Source: a virus. Taken from it: DNA of 52,858 nucleotides. Position numbers and translations under genes: made by a program. The stretch's first letter is position 1. The number at the start of each line of letters is the position of its first letter. This document shows, one piece after another, positions 20,362 through 29,502 of this stretch. Location of the stretch: the IMG/VR virus record IMGVR_UViG_3300032213_003065, positions 1 to 52,858 of that record; one strand, given 5' to 3'. Under the pieces are notes generated by a model. The model did no database searches. It saw nothing but the letters and a program-made list of their open reading frames with translations, and was not told where the DNA came from.

Positions 20362-22076
20362 TGTATATTTTTTAATTCACCAGGAATAAATTTACCATCT
20401 TCTCCTAATTTAGCTACTACTTTAGGTTCATGAAATTCTTCAGGATCAGTAAACACCTCTAAAACTGCTGGGCCTTCATATGATAAAAATTCTTCTAATG
20501 TAGGATGAATATTTTGGTTATTTTTAATATTATAATAAGGTAAATCGTATGCTTTAATCAATTTTTCAAAGTTTGGAAATGATACACCACTACTTTTTTC
20601 AGATGCTACAAAACGTCCATTAAAAAATGCTTTTTGAGATATCTTAATTGAAGTATACCCATCATTGTTAAGTAAAATAAGTTTGATAGGTAAATTATAA
20701 TGTTTCATTGTTTGTAACTCATGAATATTTAAATGTAAACTACCGTCTCCTTCAATACAAACTATTTTATGATTTGTAGCTGCTCCAAGTGCCGCTGGTA
20801 ATCCATATCCCATTGGGGCACATCCTGTATTAGTGATTAATCTTTGATTGCCTTTAAGTTTCATGACTTGCATAGTTACTACATTTGCTGAGCCATCACT
20901 AGTTACAATATGATGATCTTGAGGGAAAACTTTATGTAATTGTTCTATAAACGCATAATGACTTGCATATTCAGTTTTATTTCTATGTTTAGGTAATACT
21001 GTAGGTTCATAATACCATTTAATACATTCATTTAACCAACTTGTATTAGTTTCAGGAAGATTTTGAGAATCTAATACTTTTAAAAATTCTTTAGCGTCTG
21101 AATGGATTTTTAAATCTGTAAATAAAGTTGGTTTATTTAATTCATTTTCATCTACATCAATATGAACTTTATATGCTTGTCTCGCAAACCCTTCAAAATT
21201 ATATCCAGTTTGTCTAACATACAATCTACTACCTATTGTTAAAAGAAAATCACATTCACTCAATAAATTATTCGCTCCAATTTGAGCATGAGTTCCAAAT
21301 CTACCACAATAATATTCATAATCATCATTTACAATATCATTTCCATTAACCGCTGATATTACAGGTATTTTTGTTTTATCTAATATTTTATATAACTCTT
21401 CAATACCTCCACTTAATCGGATACCATTACCAACAACCATAAGTGGTTTTTTAGCTTGATTCCATTTTTCTAATAAAGAATCCATTTCTAATTGAGATGG
21501 AGATAATAACTCCATAACCTCATTATATCCATTTAATTCATCAGGTTCAATATTCATTGATTGGATATTTAATGGAATATCAATCCAAACAGGTCCTGGT
21601 CTTCCTGATGTGGCTAAACTACATGCTTTTTCCAAATGATATCTAATTTCAGAAGCATCATTTACTTGTACAGCATATTTAGTCATGTTTTTTACTGAAT
21701 CAATAATATTGAATTCTTGATCACCTAATTGTCTTAAAGGTAAACCTGTATAATTTGTAGTCATTTCTTTATTAACTTGACCACTAATATAAATTACTGG
21801 GATAGAATCTAACCAATTACATAATGTACCTGTTATAGCATTTGTTCCTCCAGGTCCACTTGTAATAATACATGCTCCTAATTTATTATTCATTCTTGCA
21901 TAACCTTCAGCTGCTATTGATGCTGCTTGTTCATGGTGAGTAGCTACATATTTTACTCCCTCAGTTGTTCCTAGAGAATCAATCAAAAATATACATCCTC
22001 CTCCAGATACAGTAAAAATTGTATCAGTTTTGTATTTGTTTCTTAAAAATTGGATAACATAATCAGATAATCTCAT
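20349..22076 (-). CDS. thiamine-pyrophosphate enzyme, acetolactate-synthase-like, 575 aa
   Basis: Three-domain TPP enzyme. The catalytic Glu is in ATHHEQAASIAAEGYAR (about residue 49), SGPGGTNAITG follows, and the TPP motif GDGSLHLNIHELQ...LLNN is near residue 440. Full length for the family. It joins 2-keto acids or cleaves a cyclic diketone-like substrate. Next to AroB-like, SDR and aldolase genes, it most likely works on an unusual sugar or cyclitol, not on branched amino acids. Overlaps AroB-like by 14 bases. Confidence 0.8.
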   Translation of the reverse strand: MRLSDYVIQFLRNKYKTDTIFTVSGGGCIFLIDSLGTTEGVKYVATHHEQAASIAAEGYARMNNKLGACIITSGPGGTNAITGTLCNWLDSIPVIYISGQVNKEMTTNYTGLPLRQLGDQEFNIIDSVKNMTKYAVQVNDASEIRYHLEKACSLATSGRPGPVWIDIPLNIQSMNIEPDELNGYNEVMELLSPSQLEMDSLLEKWNQAKKPLMVVGNGIRLSGGIEELYKILDKTKIPVISAVNGNDIVNDDYEYYCGRFGTHAQIGANNLLSECDFLLTIGSRLYVRQTGYNFEGFARQAYKVHIDVDENELNKPTLFTDLKIHSDAKEFLKVLDSQNLPETNTSWLNECIKWYYEPTVLPKHRNKTEYASHYAFIEQLHKVFPQDHHIVTSDGSANVVTMQVMKLKGNQRLITNTGCAPMGYGLPAALGAATNHKIVCIEGDGSLHLNIHELQTMKHYNLPIKLILLNNDGYTSIKISQKAFFNGRFVASEKSSGVSFPNFEKLIKAYDLPYYNIKNNQNIHPTLEEFLSYEGPAVLEVFTDPEEFHEPKVVAKLGEDGKFIPGELKNIQWID

Positions 22077-23079
22077 AAATTTGTTTTAATGTTTCTTGTA
22101 ATATACGAACATTTTCTATGTTTTCCAAAAATGGTTTATCATCTATTAAAACCATTGTTAATTTTCCTGTACTTTTTTTATCGGATTTAATAATTTCAAG
22201 AAGTGGATTCAACTCAAACCATTCTTGTTTAAATTGTAATTTACTATTTTTAAGTAATAATTTACCTTTTTCAATAATAACATCATAATTAACAACATCA
22301 TACCCTAACTCTTTAGATATCATCACTGCTATCATACTTCCTATAATAACTGCTATACCATGAGGTATTTCATGTTTTGAAGTTGATTCTAAAGCATGTC
22401 CAAATGTGTGCCCAAAATTTAAAAATTTACGTTCACCTTTATCAAATTCATCTCTAGATAAAATATCAATTTTATATTTTAACCCGTCATAAATCATAGA
22501 TTTAATAGGGGATAAAGGATCAAAATTAAGTATTTTATTCTGTAGTATATGGAATTTATATATTTCTCCTAAACCACTAATATAGTCTAATTCAGGTAAA
22601 GTTTGAGTAAATTCAGGGTATATTAGAATTGATGATGGTGGGTAAAATGTTCCTAATAAATTTTTTCTATCATGAAAATTAAGTGATGTTTTACCTCCAA
22701 TACAGCTATCAGCTTGAGATAATAGTGTAGTTGGAACTAAAATATATTCAATTCCTCTACTATAAATTGAAGCACAAAACCCAACTAAATCCTGTAAGAT
22801 ACCTCCACCAATAACTACTAATTTAGTATTTATATTAGCTTTTTTTATAGATAATACTTCAATAATTTTATCTACTTCCTGTAATTCCTTATTTTGTTCA
22901 ATACAATTAATTAAAACTGCATCAAAAGTATTTAATTCAGGATATAGATGAGCAACATTGTCATCTATAAAAGTAATAGTATTAGGTTGCTGAACTATTT
23001 CTGTGATGTAATTTAAAGATTCTATGAATTTTAGTTCATAGTTATTAATTTTTGATGATATTTTTAATATGTCGTACAT
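22063..23079 (-). CDS. 3-dehydroquinate-synthase-like sugar cyclase, 338 aa
   Basis: NAD-dependent sugar-phosphate cyclase family: GGGILQDLVGFCASIYSRGI (NAD and metal region, about residue 92), PTTLLSQADSCIGGKTSLNF, and GHTFGHALES (metal His). Related enzymes make dehydroquinate, scyllo-inosose or valiolones. Without a shikimate neighbour, and beside a TPP enzyme, a cyclitol or keto-sugar product is more likely than aromatic amino acids. Overlaps the SDR gene by 16 bases. Confidence 0.8.
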   Translation of the reverse strand: MYDILKISSKINNYELKFIESLNYITEIVQQPNTITFIDDNVAHLYPELNTFDAVLINCIEQNKELQEVDKIIEVLSIKKANINTKLVVIGGGILQDLVGFCASIYSRGIEYILVPTTLLSQADSCIGGKTSLNFHDRKNLLGTFYPPSSILIYPEFTQTLPELDYISGLGEIYKFHILQNKILNFDPLSPIKSMIYDGLKYKIDILSRDEFDKGERKFLNFGHTFGHALESTSKHEIPHGIAVIIGSMIAVMISKELGYDVVNYDVIIEKGKLLLKNSKLQFKQEWFELNPLLEIIKSDKKSTGKLTMVLIDDKPFLENIENVRILQETLKQIYEII

Positions 23080-23699
23080 AAATAACCTCCGTCTATTTTA
23101 ATGTTTTGTCCTGAAATGTAAGTGTTTTCTATGCTAAGTAGATATACTAATTTAGCTATTTCACTAGGTAATCCTAATCGTTTGATAGGAATATTTTCTT
23201 TTAATTTTTCTAATTCTTCTGGGGTATTATTTTGGGTTGTTAGATCTGTTAAAATAAACCCAGGTGAAATAGTATTAGATAGAATATTATATTGGGCATA
23301 TTCAGCAGTTAATGCTTTAGTTAATGAATGTAAAGCATTTTTACTAGCACTATATGCTAATCTACCCGGTTTGGCAAGATCAATCCAAATACTTCCTATA
23401 TTTATAATTCTACCATATTTTTGATGAACCATAAAAGGTAAACACTGTTGTATAATTTCAAGAGGAGATAAATAATTTACTCTCATTACATCTTCATCTG
23501 ATATTTCTGTTATTGATTTAATAGGGTTAATACCTGCATTATTAATTACAATATCAAATTCATTAGATTCTAAAGATACTTTATCCGATAAATTAATATC
23601 TTCTCTTGAAGGTGAATATACAATATGTCCATGTTTTTCAAATTCATCAACAATTGATTTTCCTATACCTCTTGATCCTCCTGTAATGAGTACTTTCAT
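23064..23699 (-). CDS. short-chain dehydrogenase/reductase, 211 aa
   Basis: Classical SDR: GGSRGIGKSI (residues 7-16), NNAGINP, catalytic Ser in NIGSIW and YSASKNA, and the PGFILTDL exit loop. NAD(P)H-linked reduction of a keto group in the glycan precursor branch. Coordinates overlap the adjacent genes by 1-16 bases, giving tight coupling with the aldolase and AroB-like genes. Confidence 0.85.
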   Translation of the reverse strand: MKVLITGGSRGIGKSIVDEFEKHGHIVYSPSREDINLSDKVSLESNEFDIVINNAGINPIKSITEISDEDVMRVNYLSPLEIIQQCLPFMVHQKYGRIINIGSIWIDLAKPGRLAYSASKNALHSLTKALTAEYAQYNILSNTISPGFILTDLTTQNNTPEELEKLKENIPIKRLGLPSEIAKLVYLLSIENTYISGQNIKIDGGYLCTTY

Positions 23700-24499
23700 T
23701 ATTTAAAAGAGATAGATTGATTAATTCTGTCTTGAATCATTTGAATTCTTTTAATATCCTGGTTAGCTAATGTAGTGTAATATTCATTTTTAGATTTTAG
23801 CCATTCATATTCAAACATTTGTGCTTTAGATAACGCTCTAGATAAATTTTTCAAACTAATAGATGGATCAAAAATTGCATATCTGGTTTCAAATTTATCT
23901 AATAATCCTTCAGAATGTAGTTTTTTCAAAAAGTTAAGAGAATCTACAGAAACTGCTCCACCTAAACAAGCTTTAAGACCTTTTTCTTTTGCTTTAGTAA
24001 ATACGGTTTTAGCCATTTTATAAACTTCATCACTATTTACATAATTTCTATCTTTTCCCATTGATGATACTAAATCAACTCTTCCTACTGTTACACCATA
24101 TAAATCCTCAGATTCAGGTGTTTCTAACATTTTTGTAGCATTATTAATGGCAGTTACAGTTTCGATATTTACATTAAGTTGAAGTGAAGAACGGATATCT
24201 TCAGGAATATATGTTCTAGTAGCTTGAATGAATTTTTTTAATCCAAATTCTGATTCAACCATAGGAGCTACTAAACCTTTTACTCCAATAATAGAGGAGT
24301 CTTTTAAGTCTCTAATAGCTTCTGGTCCACCTATTTTTAGAGTTATTTTGGTTTTAGCTTGATTACACACTTCTTTTAAACGAACAGTCTCATTAAATAG
24401 AGCACCTTCATCTTCAAAACTTGTTTTAATACCTATTAAACCTTCATTTTCAATAAGGTCTGTAAGGATTTTTACGCATTTAAATTCTCTTGTATTCAT
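23699..24499 (-). CDS. HpcH/HpaI aldolase-like protein, 266 aa
   Basis: TIM-barrel pattern: GLIGIKTSFEDEGALFNET, KITLKIGGPEAIRDLKD, GVKGLVAPMVESEFGLKKF, then LNVNIETVTAINN and GVTVGRVDLVSSMGKDR. The Glu residues in MVESE and the Asp in GRVDL match metal and CoA/pyruvate-binding positions in HpcH/HpaI aldolases and citrate lyase beta subunits. It would form or break a C-C bond with a pyruvate-like unit. Confidence 0.7.
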   Translation of the reverse strand: MNTREFKCVKILTDLIENEGLIGIKTSFEDEGALFNETVRLKEVCNQAKTKITLKIGGPEAIRDLKDSSIIGVKGLVAPMVESEFGLKKFIQATRTYIPEDIRSSLQLNVNIETVTAINNATKMLETPESEDLYGVTVGRVDLVSSMGKDRNYVNSDEVYKMAKTVFTKAKEKGLKACLGGAVSVDSLNFLKKLHSEGLLDKFETRYAIFDPSISLKNLSRALSKAQMFEYEWLKSKNEYYTTLANQDIKRIQMIQDRINQSISFK

Positions 24500-24530
24500 A
24501 TAACTTGTTTTTTATGAGTTTTATTTATTG

Positions 24531-25505
24531 TTACCATATAAATTTATTTTTATAATGATTAATTATACGAACAATTTCTTCAGAAAACACGCTTTTTGGC
24601 GACCATCCTAAAGCTCTTATTTTAGAATCATCTAATGCATAACGAACATCTTGTCCTGGTCTATTACATGAAAAATCTATATAATCTTTATACATTATAC
24701 TAGCTTCTTGTGGTCGATCCTTAACATTAAAATATTCGGATATTATAGCATTAACTGTGTCTATATTTTGTTGTTCAAAACCACCAGCAACATTATATAT
24801 TTCACCGATTTTACCGTTTTCAATCAAAGTAATTACTGATTCTGCGGTATCACTAGCATGTAACCAGTTTCTATAAGGTGTACCATTATTATGTAAAGGT
24901 ATTTTACGACCTAAACTTAAACATTTAACTGCTTTTGGTATTAATTTTTCAACATATTGTCCTATACCATAATTGTTTGTTGGACGAATAATCATATAAG
25001 GTACATTGTGTGTTCTACCCCAAGCCATTACTAACATATCAGCAGCTGCTTTAGTTGCTGAGTATGGATTACTTGGTTTTAATAAATGATCTTCAGTATG
25101 AGCTCCTTCATCTATATCACCATAAACTTCATCAGTACTAAAATGTAATAATACAGGTTTTTTACTATTTTCTCCTCTATGGTTTTTGATTAATTCAAGT
25201 AAATTATGAACTCCATCAATATTTGACTTAACAAATTCAACACTACTAGCAATTGAGTTACCAACATGAGTTTCAGCAGCTGTATTAATTACATAATCAC
25301 AATCATATAAGAATTTTAAATCATTAATATCACTGTGAACAAATGAAAAATTTGGATAAGATTTAAATTCATTTAATAGGTCTTTATCAGCAGCATAAGT
25401 CATTTTATCTACTCCTTTTACATACCATCCTTTTTTTAAACATGCTCTTGTTACATGAGAACCTATAAACCCGCAACATCCTGTTATATAAACTACTTTT
25501 ATCAT
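24531..25505 (-). CDS. nucleotide-sugar 4,6-dehydratase, RmlB-like, 324 aa
   Basis: Extended SDR: ITGCCGFIGSHVTRACL, HFSTDEVYGD with the Asp-Glu dehydratase pair, YSATKAAADM, and RPTNNYGIGQ. These match dTDP-glucose 4,6-dehydratase, which makes the 4-keto-6-deoxy sugar for rhamnose and amino sugars. No RmlA, C or D is visible here, so the host supplies the rest or the product feeds the neighbouring enzymes. Confidence 0.85.
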   Translation of the reverse strand: MIKVVYITGCCGFIGSHVTRACLKKGWYVKGVDKMTYAADKDLLNEFKSYPNFSFVHSDINDLKFLYDCDYVINTAAETHVGNSIASSVEFVKSNIDGVHNLLELIKNHRGENSKKPVLLHFSTDEVYGDIDEGAHTEDHLLKPSNPYSATKAAADMLVMAWGRTHNVPYMIIRPTNNYGIGQYVEKLIPKAVKCLSLGRKIPLHNNGTPYRNWLHASDTAESVITLIENGKIGEIYNVAGGFEQQNIDTVNAIISEYFNVKDRPQEASIMYKDYIDFSCNRPGQDVRYALDDSKIRALGWSPKSVFSEEIVRIINHYKNKFIW

Positions 25506-25513
25506 ATTATTTA

Positions 25514-26146
25514 TTATTTTTTTATTAAACCTACTTGATATCCACTAAATAAAGCATCATAAAAATCTTCATAAACATTATAGAAACAATTAATAGCTAA
25601 TTCTGGGCTATTTGTTGGGGAAAGATTATTTGGGTCTTTCCAAAGAAAATCATCAAATATCATAACTCCACCTGATTTTAATAATGGGTGAGATAAAATA
25701 GCATCAGCTAAAACATCATAAGCTGTATGAGACCCATCAATATAAATGAAATCAAACATATTATTATTAAATTCTTTTTTAAGAATCTCACTTGAATATC
25801 CCTGATGGATAAACACTTTTTCTTTATGGTTTGAAATATTATGATTGAATTTATTATATAAATTACTTAAACCTAAATTAATATCAGATGCAGACATACC
25901 TATTTCATTCGTAGATCCTTGAAAAGTATCTACAACATGAATTATTGAATTATCTCCAGTTAATATATTTTCAAGCATATAATTTGTAGCTCTACCTTCA
26001 AAACATCCAATTTCTAAAAATGTAAGGTTATCTTTTCCTTTGAGATTGGTTTTTGAAAATACCATTTCCCATACTGGGATGTTGTTGCTAAACCAGTCTA
26101 CACTGTACATAGGTTCTTTTATTTTATTTATCATATTTTTTAACAT
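25514..26146 (-). CDS. class I SAM methyltransferase, 210 aa
   Basis: LTFLEIGCFEGRATNYMLEN is the SAM-binding motif I, followed by HVVDTFQGS, DFIYIDGSHTAYDVLADA and GGVMIFDDFLW. The FIYIDGSHxYxxVLxD pattern is that of the CmcI/TylF-like O-methyltransferases found in sugar clusters. It probably methylates a sugar. Overlaps the fucosyltransferase gene by 7 bases. Confidence 0.8.
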   Translation of the reverse strand: MLKNMINKIKEPMYSVDWFSNNIPVWEMVFSKTNLKGKDNLTFLEIGCFEGRATNYMLENILTGDNSIIHVVDTFQGSTNEIGMSASDINLGLSNLYNKFNHNISNHKEKVFIHQGYSSEILKKEFNNNMFDFIYIDGSHTAYDVLADAILSHPLLKSGGVMIFDDFLWKDPNNLSPTNSPELAINCFYNVYEDFYDALFSGYQVGLIKK

Positions 26147-27006
26147 TTATTATTTATATTAATCCAAGTTGGTGGGTAATAATTTCCATTAATCCAGGAT
26201 GATTGATGGTTTGATTTTAACCAATTAGTTGGACAAATTATTTTTTTATTAGGATTTTTACATAAATAAGCACCCCACCAAGAATAAGAGCTGTTTGCAG
26301 TAATATGATGATCACATAAACTCATTAAAGCTAAATCTTCTTTTTCAGAATCAGAACATATTTTTTCTCCTCCTACAGGATCAATAAAGTAAATATTATC
26401 ACCTTCAAAAAGTGCTTTAGCATATGAAATATCATTAGAGAAAATCAAAAAATTATAATCTTCAATAGGAAGAAAGTGATCTACTAATGCTTTTGTATAA
26501 TATTCATTATCTAATTCACAAAATGAATGATGAGGTAACAAATAATCCCCTCTTCTAATATGGATACTCACAATAGGATTATCATTTCCTAACTCTTTTT
26601 TAATTTCTTCCATCCTACGATTAGCTTGGGATTGAATATACGGTTGATAATTCCATAATTCAACATCTTTCCCAATATCATTATACCAATATGTGTATAA
26701 ATCAAACCTTCCAATTAAATTATAATTAATATCAGATTGAAGATTAAATAAAGTTTCATCATACCTAGTTGTATGAAAATTTATTTGTTTATTTTGAAAT
26801 GTTTTAAAAAATTCAAGTGGTTTAATTTCATACTTTAAATCTAATAAATCAAATACTCTAATCCCCACACCATGTTTTAACATTTCCTCAGCAAACACTA
26901 CAGTTTTATTGTTTGCTTTAGCAACTGCCAATAAACTTGAATAAATTTGTAGTTGGGAACAAAGCCCACCTGAAGATCCTAATTCGGCTAATGTGATATA
27001 ACTCAT
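26140..27006 (-). CDS. alpha-1,2-fucosyltransferase-like, GT11, 288 aa
   Basis: SIHIRRGDYLLPHHSF (about residues 147-162) is the GDP-fucose-binding HxRRGDY motif, and ANSSYSWWGAYLCKNP near residue 240 is the second GT11 hallmark. N-terminal GLCSQLQIYSSLLAVA also fits. Transfers L-fucose or a related GDP-6-deoxy sugar. The gene sits 1 base after GMD, which makes the sugar precursor. Confidence 0.88.
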   Translation of the reverse strand: MSYITLAELGSSGGLCSQLQIYSSLLAVAKANNKTVVFAEEMLKHGVGIRVFDLLDLKYEIKPLEFFKTFQNKQINFHTTRYDETLFNLQSDINYNLIGRFDLYTYWYNDIGKDVELWNYQPYIQSQANRRMEEIKKELGNDNPIVSIHIRRGDYLLPHHSFCELDNEYYTKALVDHFLPIEDYNFLIFSNDISYAKALFEGDNIYFIDPVGGEKICSDSEKEDLALMSLCDHHITANSSYSWWGAYLCKNPNKKIICPTNWLKSNHQSSWINGNYYPPTWININNKC

Positions 27007-27007
27007 T

Positions 27008-27979
27008 TTATTTTTTTAATATGCTCATCCAATATTCAATCATTTCATCCATCATACTTTCAAATGTATATGTTGGTTTCCATCCTAATTCTTCTCTAAT
27101 TTTTGTTGAATCTCCTTTTAAATATGGTAATTCTTCAGGACGTAAGAATTTTTGATTTTGGATTACATATTCTTTATAGTCTAATCCCAATTTTCCAAAC
27201 ACATATTCACACATGTCTCGAACTGATCTTGTTTCACCTGTTGCTACAACCCAATCTCCAGGTTTGTCTTGTTGAAGAATTAAATACATAGCTCTAACAT
27301 AATCATATGAATGACCCCAATCTCTGTAAGCATCCATATTTCCTAATTCTAGTTTATCTAAAATACCTAACTTAATTTCAACAGCACTTTTAACTACTTT
27401 ATTTGTTACAAAATTAGATCCACGTCTTGGTGATTCATGGTTAAATAAAATACCATTTGAAGCGTGTAATTTATAGGCATTACGATAATTACGTACAATA
27501 TTATATCCAAATACTTTAGTACATCCATACGGAGAAACTGGGTTCATTGGTGTTGTTTCTCTTTGGTATCCATCTGCATCAACACTACTACCAAACATTT
27601 CTGATGAAGATGCTTGATAAAATTTAGCATTAGGACATGAACGTCTATATGCTTCTAATATATTTAATACACCTAAAGCATTTGTTTGAGCTGTAAATTG
27701 TGGAATATCATAACTAATTCTAACATGAGATTGTGCTGCAATATTATAGATTTCATCTGGTTGGATTTTATCTAATAAATGTTCAATGCTTGATTGATCT
27801 AAAAGATCTCCATAATAAACATGAATTTTATCTCTTAATGATTCAATTCTATTTTGTTGATGTTCTGGGGTTGAATTTCTTCTAATTATACCATGAACTT
27901 CATATCCTTGTTCAACTAGATATTCTGCTAAATAAGAACCATCTTGTCCTCCTATACCTGTAATAAAGGCTTTTTTCAT
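27008..27979 (-). CDS. gmd: GDP-mannose 4,6-dehydratase, 323 aa
   Basis: ITGIGGQDGSYLAEYLVEQG at the N-terminus, SSSEMFGS, PVSPYGCTKVFGYNIVRNYR with the catalytic Tyr-Lys, and FNHESPRRGSNFVTNK are all diagnostic. Converts GDP-mannose to GDP-4-keto-6-deoxymannose, the branch point for fucose, colitose and perosamine. Full length. It needs host GDP-mannose. Confidence 0.93.
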   Translation of the reverse strand: MKKAFITGIGGQDGSYLAEYLVEQGYEVHGIIRRNSTPEHQQNRIESLRDKIHVYYGDLLDQSSIEHLLDKIQPDEIYNIAAQSHVRISYDIPQFTAQTNALGVLNILEAYRRSCPNAKFYQASSSEMFGSSVDADGYQRETTPMNPVSPYGCTKVFGYNIVRNYRNAYKLHASNGILFNHESPRRGSNFVTNKVVKSAVEIKLGILDKLELGNMDAYRDWGHSYDYVRAMYLILQQDKPGDWVVATGETRSVRDMCEYVFGKLGLDYKEYVIQNQKFLRPEELPYLKGDSTKIREELGWKPTYTFESMMDEMIEYWMSILKK

Positions 27980-27994
27980 ATAACTTATTTTATT

Positions 27995-28585
27995 TTAATC
28001 TTTAAAAATATCCATTTGTGTTAAATCTGGCCAATCTTTTATGGTCCATTGTACAGGTTTTATTTCTATTGCTTTAGGTAATTTATCTAAACCCAATTGA
28101 GCTGTTTCAGGAGTCATATAATAATGATATCCTATCATATCAATATTTTGATCTCTCCATAACACATTTGGATCTCTACCATCATATGACATCTTCTTTA
28201 ATATTTCTGCGGCTTTTTTATTATCTGTTAATATAACACCTCCTCTACCTAAAGCCAAATGCTTCCTAAATTGAAATGAAATATTCATGTAAGTTCCAGG
28301 AATATAACTATTAGGCTTCCAAAGTACAGCTGCATCAATTATTTTATCTGTTACATAATAATAGTCAACCCAGTCTTCATATCTCCATTCTCTATTAATA
28401 TTTAATTTTTCAGCTAAAAACGGGATGGAGAGATATGTATTTTTAGGAACACTTATGTGATCTGATTTTGTGTATCTTAAACATAATTCAACACCATGAG
28501 TGCAGCAATCTACTGCTACCGCATATGGTGATCCAAAAAAATCAGCTATTTTATTTTCAAATTCTGTTATTGTATTAAAACTCAT
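27995..28585 (-). CDS. miniature DegT-type aminotransferase, 196 aa
   Basis: Keeps the DegT/DnrJ N-terminal logic (FENKIADFFGSPYAVAVDCC), IDAAVLW at the PLP-ring position and Lys108 in SFQFRKHLALGRGGVILTD as the PLP lysine. It lacks about half the usual 370-390 residues, mainly the C-terminal domain. No frameshift is evident and it starts within the acyltransferase gene's end (11-base overlap), so it looks maintained. It may be a reduced enzyme or a partner subunit. Confidence 0.7.
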   Translation of the reverse strand: MSFNTITEFENKIADFFGSPYAVAVDCCTHGVELCLRYTKSDHISVPKNTYLSIPFLAEKLNINREWRYEDWVDYYYVTDKIIDAAVLWKPNSYIPGTYMNISFQFRKHLALGRGGVILTDNKKAAEILKKMSYDGRDPNVLWRDQNIDMIGYHYYMTPETAQLGLDKLPKAIEIKPVQWTIKDWPDLTQMDIFKD

Positions 28586-29087
28586 ATCCTAATTGTTTAG
28601 CATTTTCTATAATTTTGCTTCCATCTATTTTTTTCTTTAATACGGCTGGGTTACCTTGGTATACTCCCCATTCTTCTGTATCACCCATTAATAAACTACC
28701 TGCGGTTAATAATACTCCTTTTCTCAGTCTAGAACCGGGAAGTACGATTGCATTTGTTCCAATATTAGAAAACTCTTCCATAATTACATGTTTTATAATT
28801 TGGGTACCTTTTAATTCTTCTGGAATCATTGCTCCAAATAATCCACTTCCATCAAATCTATCTGAACCACAGATTATCCTGGCTCCAGCCATAATATTAT
28901 TAAAACCTTTACATTCAAATTGTCCATTTTTACCTCCTATGATTGTTACATAAGGACTTATATGTACATAATCTCCTATAGTAGCATTCACAGTACAATA
29001 TGCTCCTTTATCGATTGCAATGTGATCACCTAAAATAGGATCTATTTTGAATTCAACATCACTATGTATGAATACATCTTTACTCAT
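28575..29087 (-). CDS. left-handed beta-helix acyltransferase, 170 aa
   Basis: Hexapeptide repeats run through IGDYVHISPYVTIIGGKNG, FNNIMAGARIICGSDRF, FSNIGTNAIVLPGSRLRKGV and LTAGSLLMGDT. This is the trimeric O- or N-acetyltransferase fold of the CatB/WbbJ type. It would acetylate a sugar or amino-sugar precursor using acetyl-CoA. Overlaps the cupin gene by 8 bases. Confidence 0.82.
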   Translation of the reverse strand: MSKDVFIHSDVEFKIDPILGDHIAIDKGAYCTVNATIGDYVHISPYVTIIGGKNGQFECKGFNNIMAGARIICGSDRFDGSGLFGAMIPEELKGTQIIKHVIMEEFSNIGTNAIVLPGSRLRKGVLLTAGSLLMGDTEEWGVYQGNPAVLKKKIDGSKIIENAKQLGYEF

Positions 29088-29502
29088 TTATAAAGGTTTT
29101 ATCTAAAGATTGACCTTCATATGGGCCAGTTTTATATTCATAAACTAGTGTATTATCTTCTAAAATTATATAATTATGACCACCTTCAAGAGTAAATGAT
29201 GCATCACCGGGGTATAATATAGGTTCAGCGATTATTTGATCATCAATATCATAAAATATACATTTTACACTTCCTTGGATTACAATCCAACTTTCTTGTG
29301 CGATAACGTTTCTAGTTCTTTCTTTCCAAATATGTTTATGAGGTTTAAATGTTTTACCTTCTTCCATATTCAAAATTGCACATTGAATAAAATTATCTTC
29401 AGGTACAACTTCACTTCTACCAGGAACTAAATCTTCTTTTCTTACTATTACATGTAAGAGTTTATCTGATTCTACTTTACTATATATTTTTTCCATTTTC
29501 AA
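29080..29502 (-). CDS. cupin protein, 140 aa
   Basis: A beta-barrel cupin with GKTFKPHKHIWKERTRNV as motif 1 and YPGDASFTLEGGHNYIILED as motif 2. The His pair in PHKH and His in GGHNY could bind a metal. Similar proteins (FdtA or WbuC-like) act in sugar-nucleotide clusters. Isomerase versus sugar-binding role cannot be decided. Overlaps the aminotransferase-family gene by 23 bases. Confidence 0.72.
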   Translation of the reverse strand: MKMEKIYSKVESDKLLHVIVRKEDLVPGRSEVVPEDNFIQCAILNMEEGKTFKPHKHIWKERTRNVIAQESWIVIQGSVKCIFYDIDDQIIAEPILYPGDASFTLEGGHNYIILEDNTLVYEYKTGPYEGQSLDKTFINE

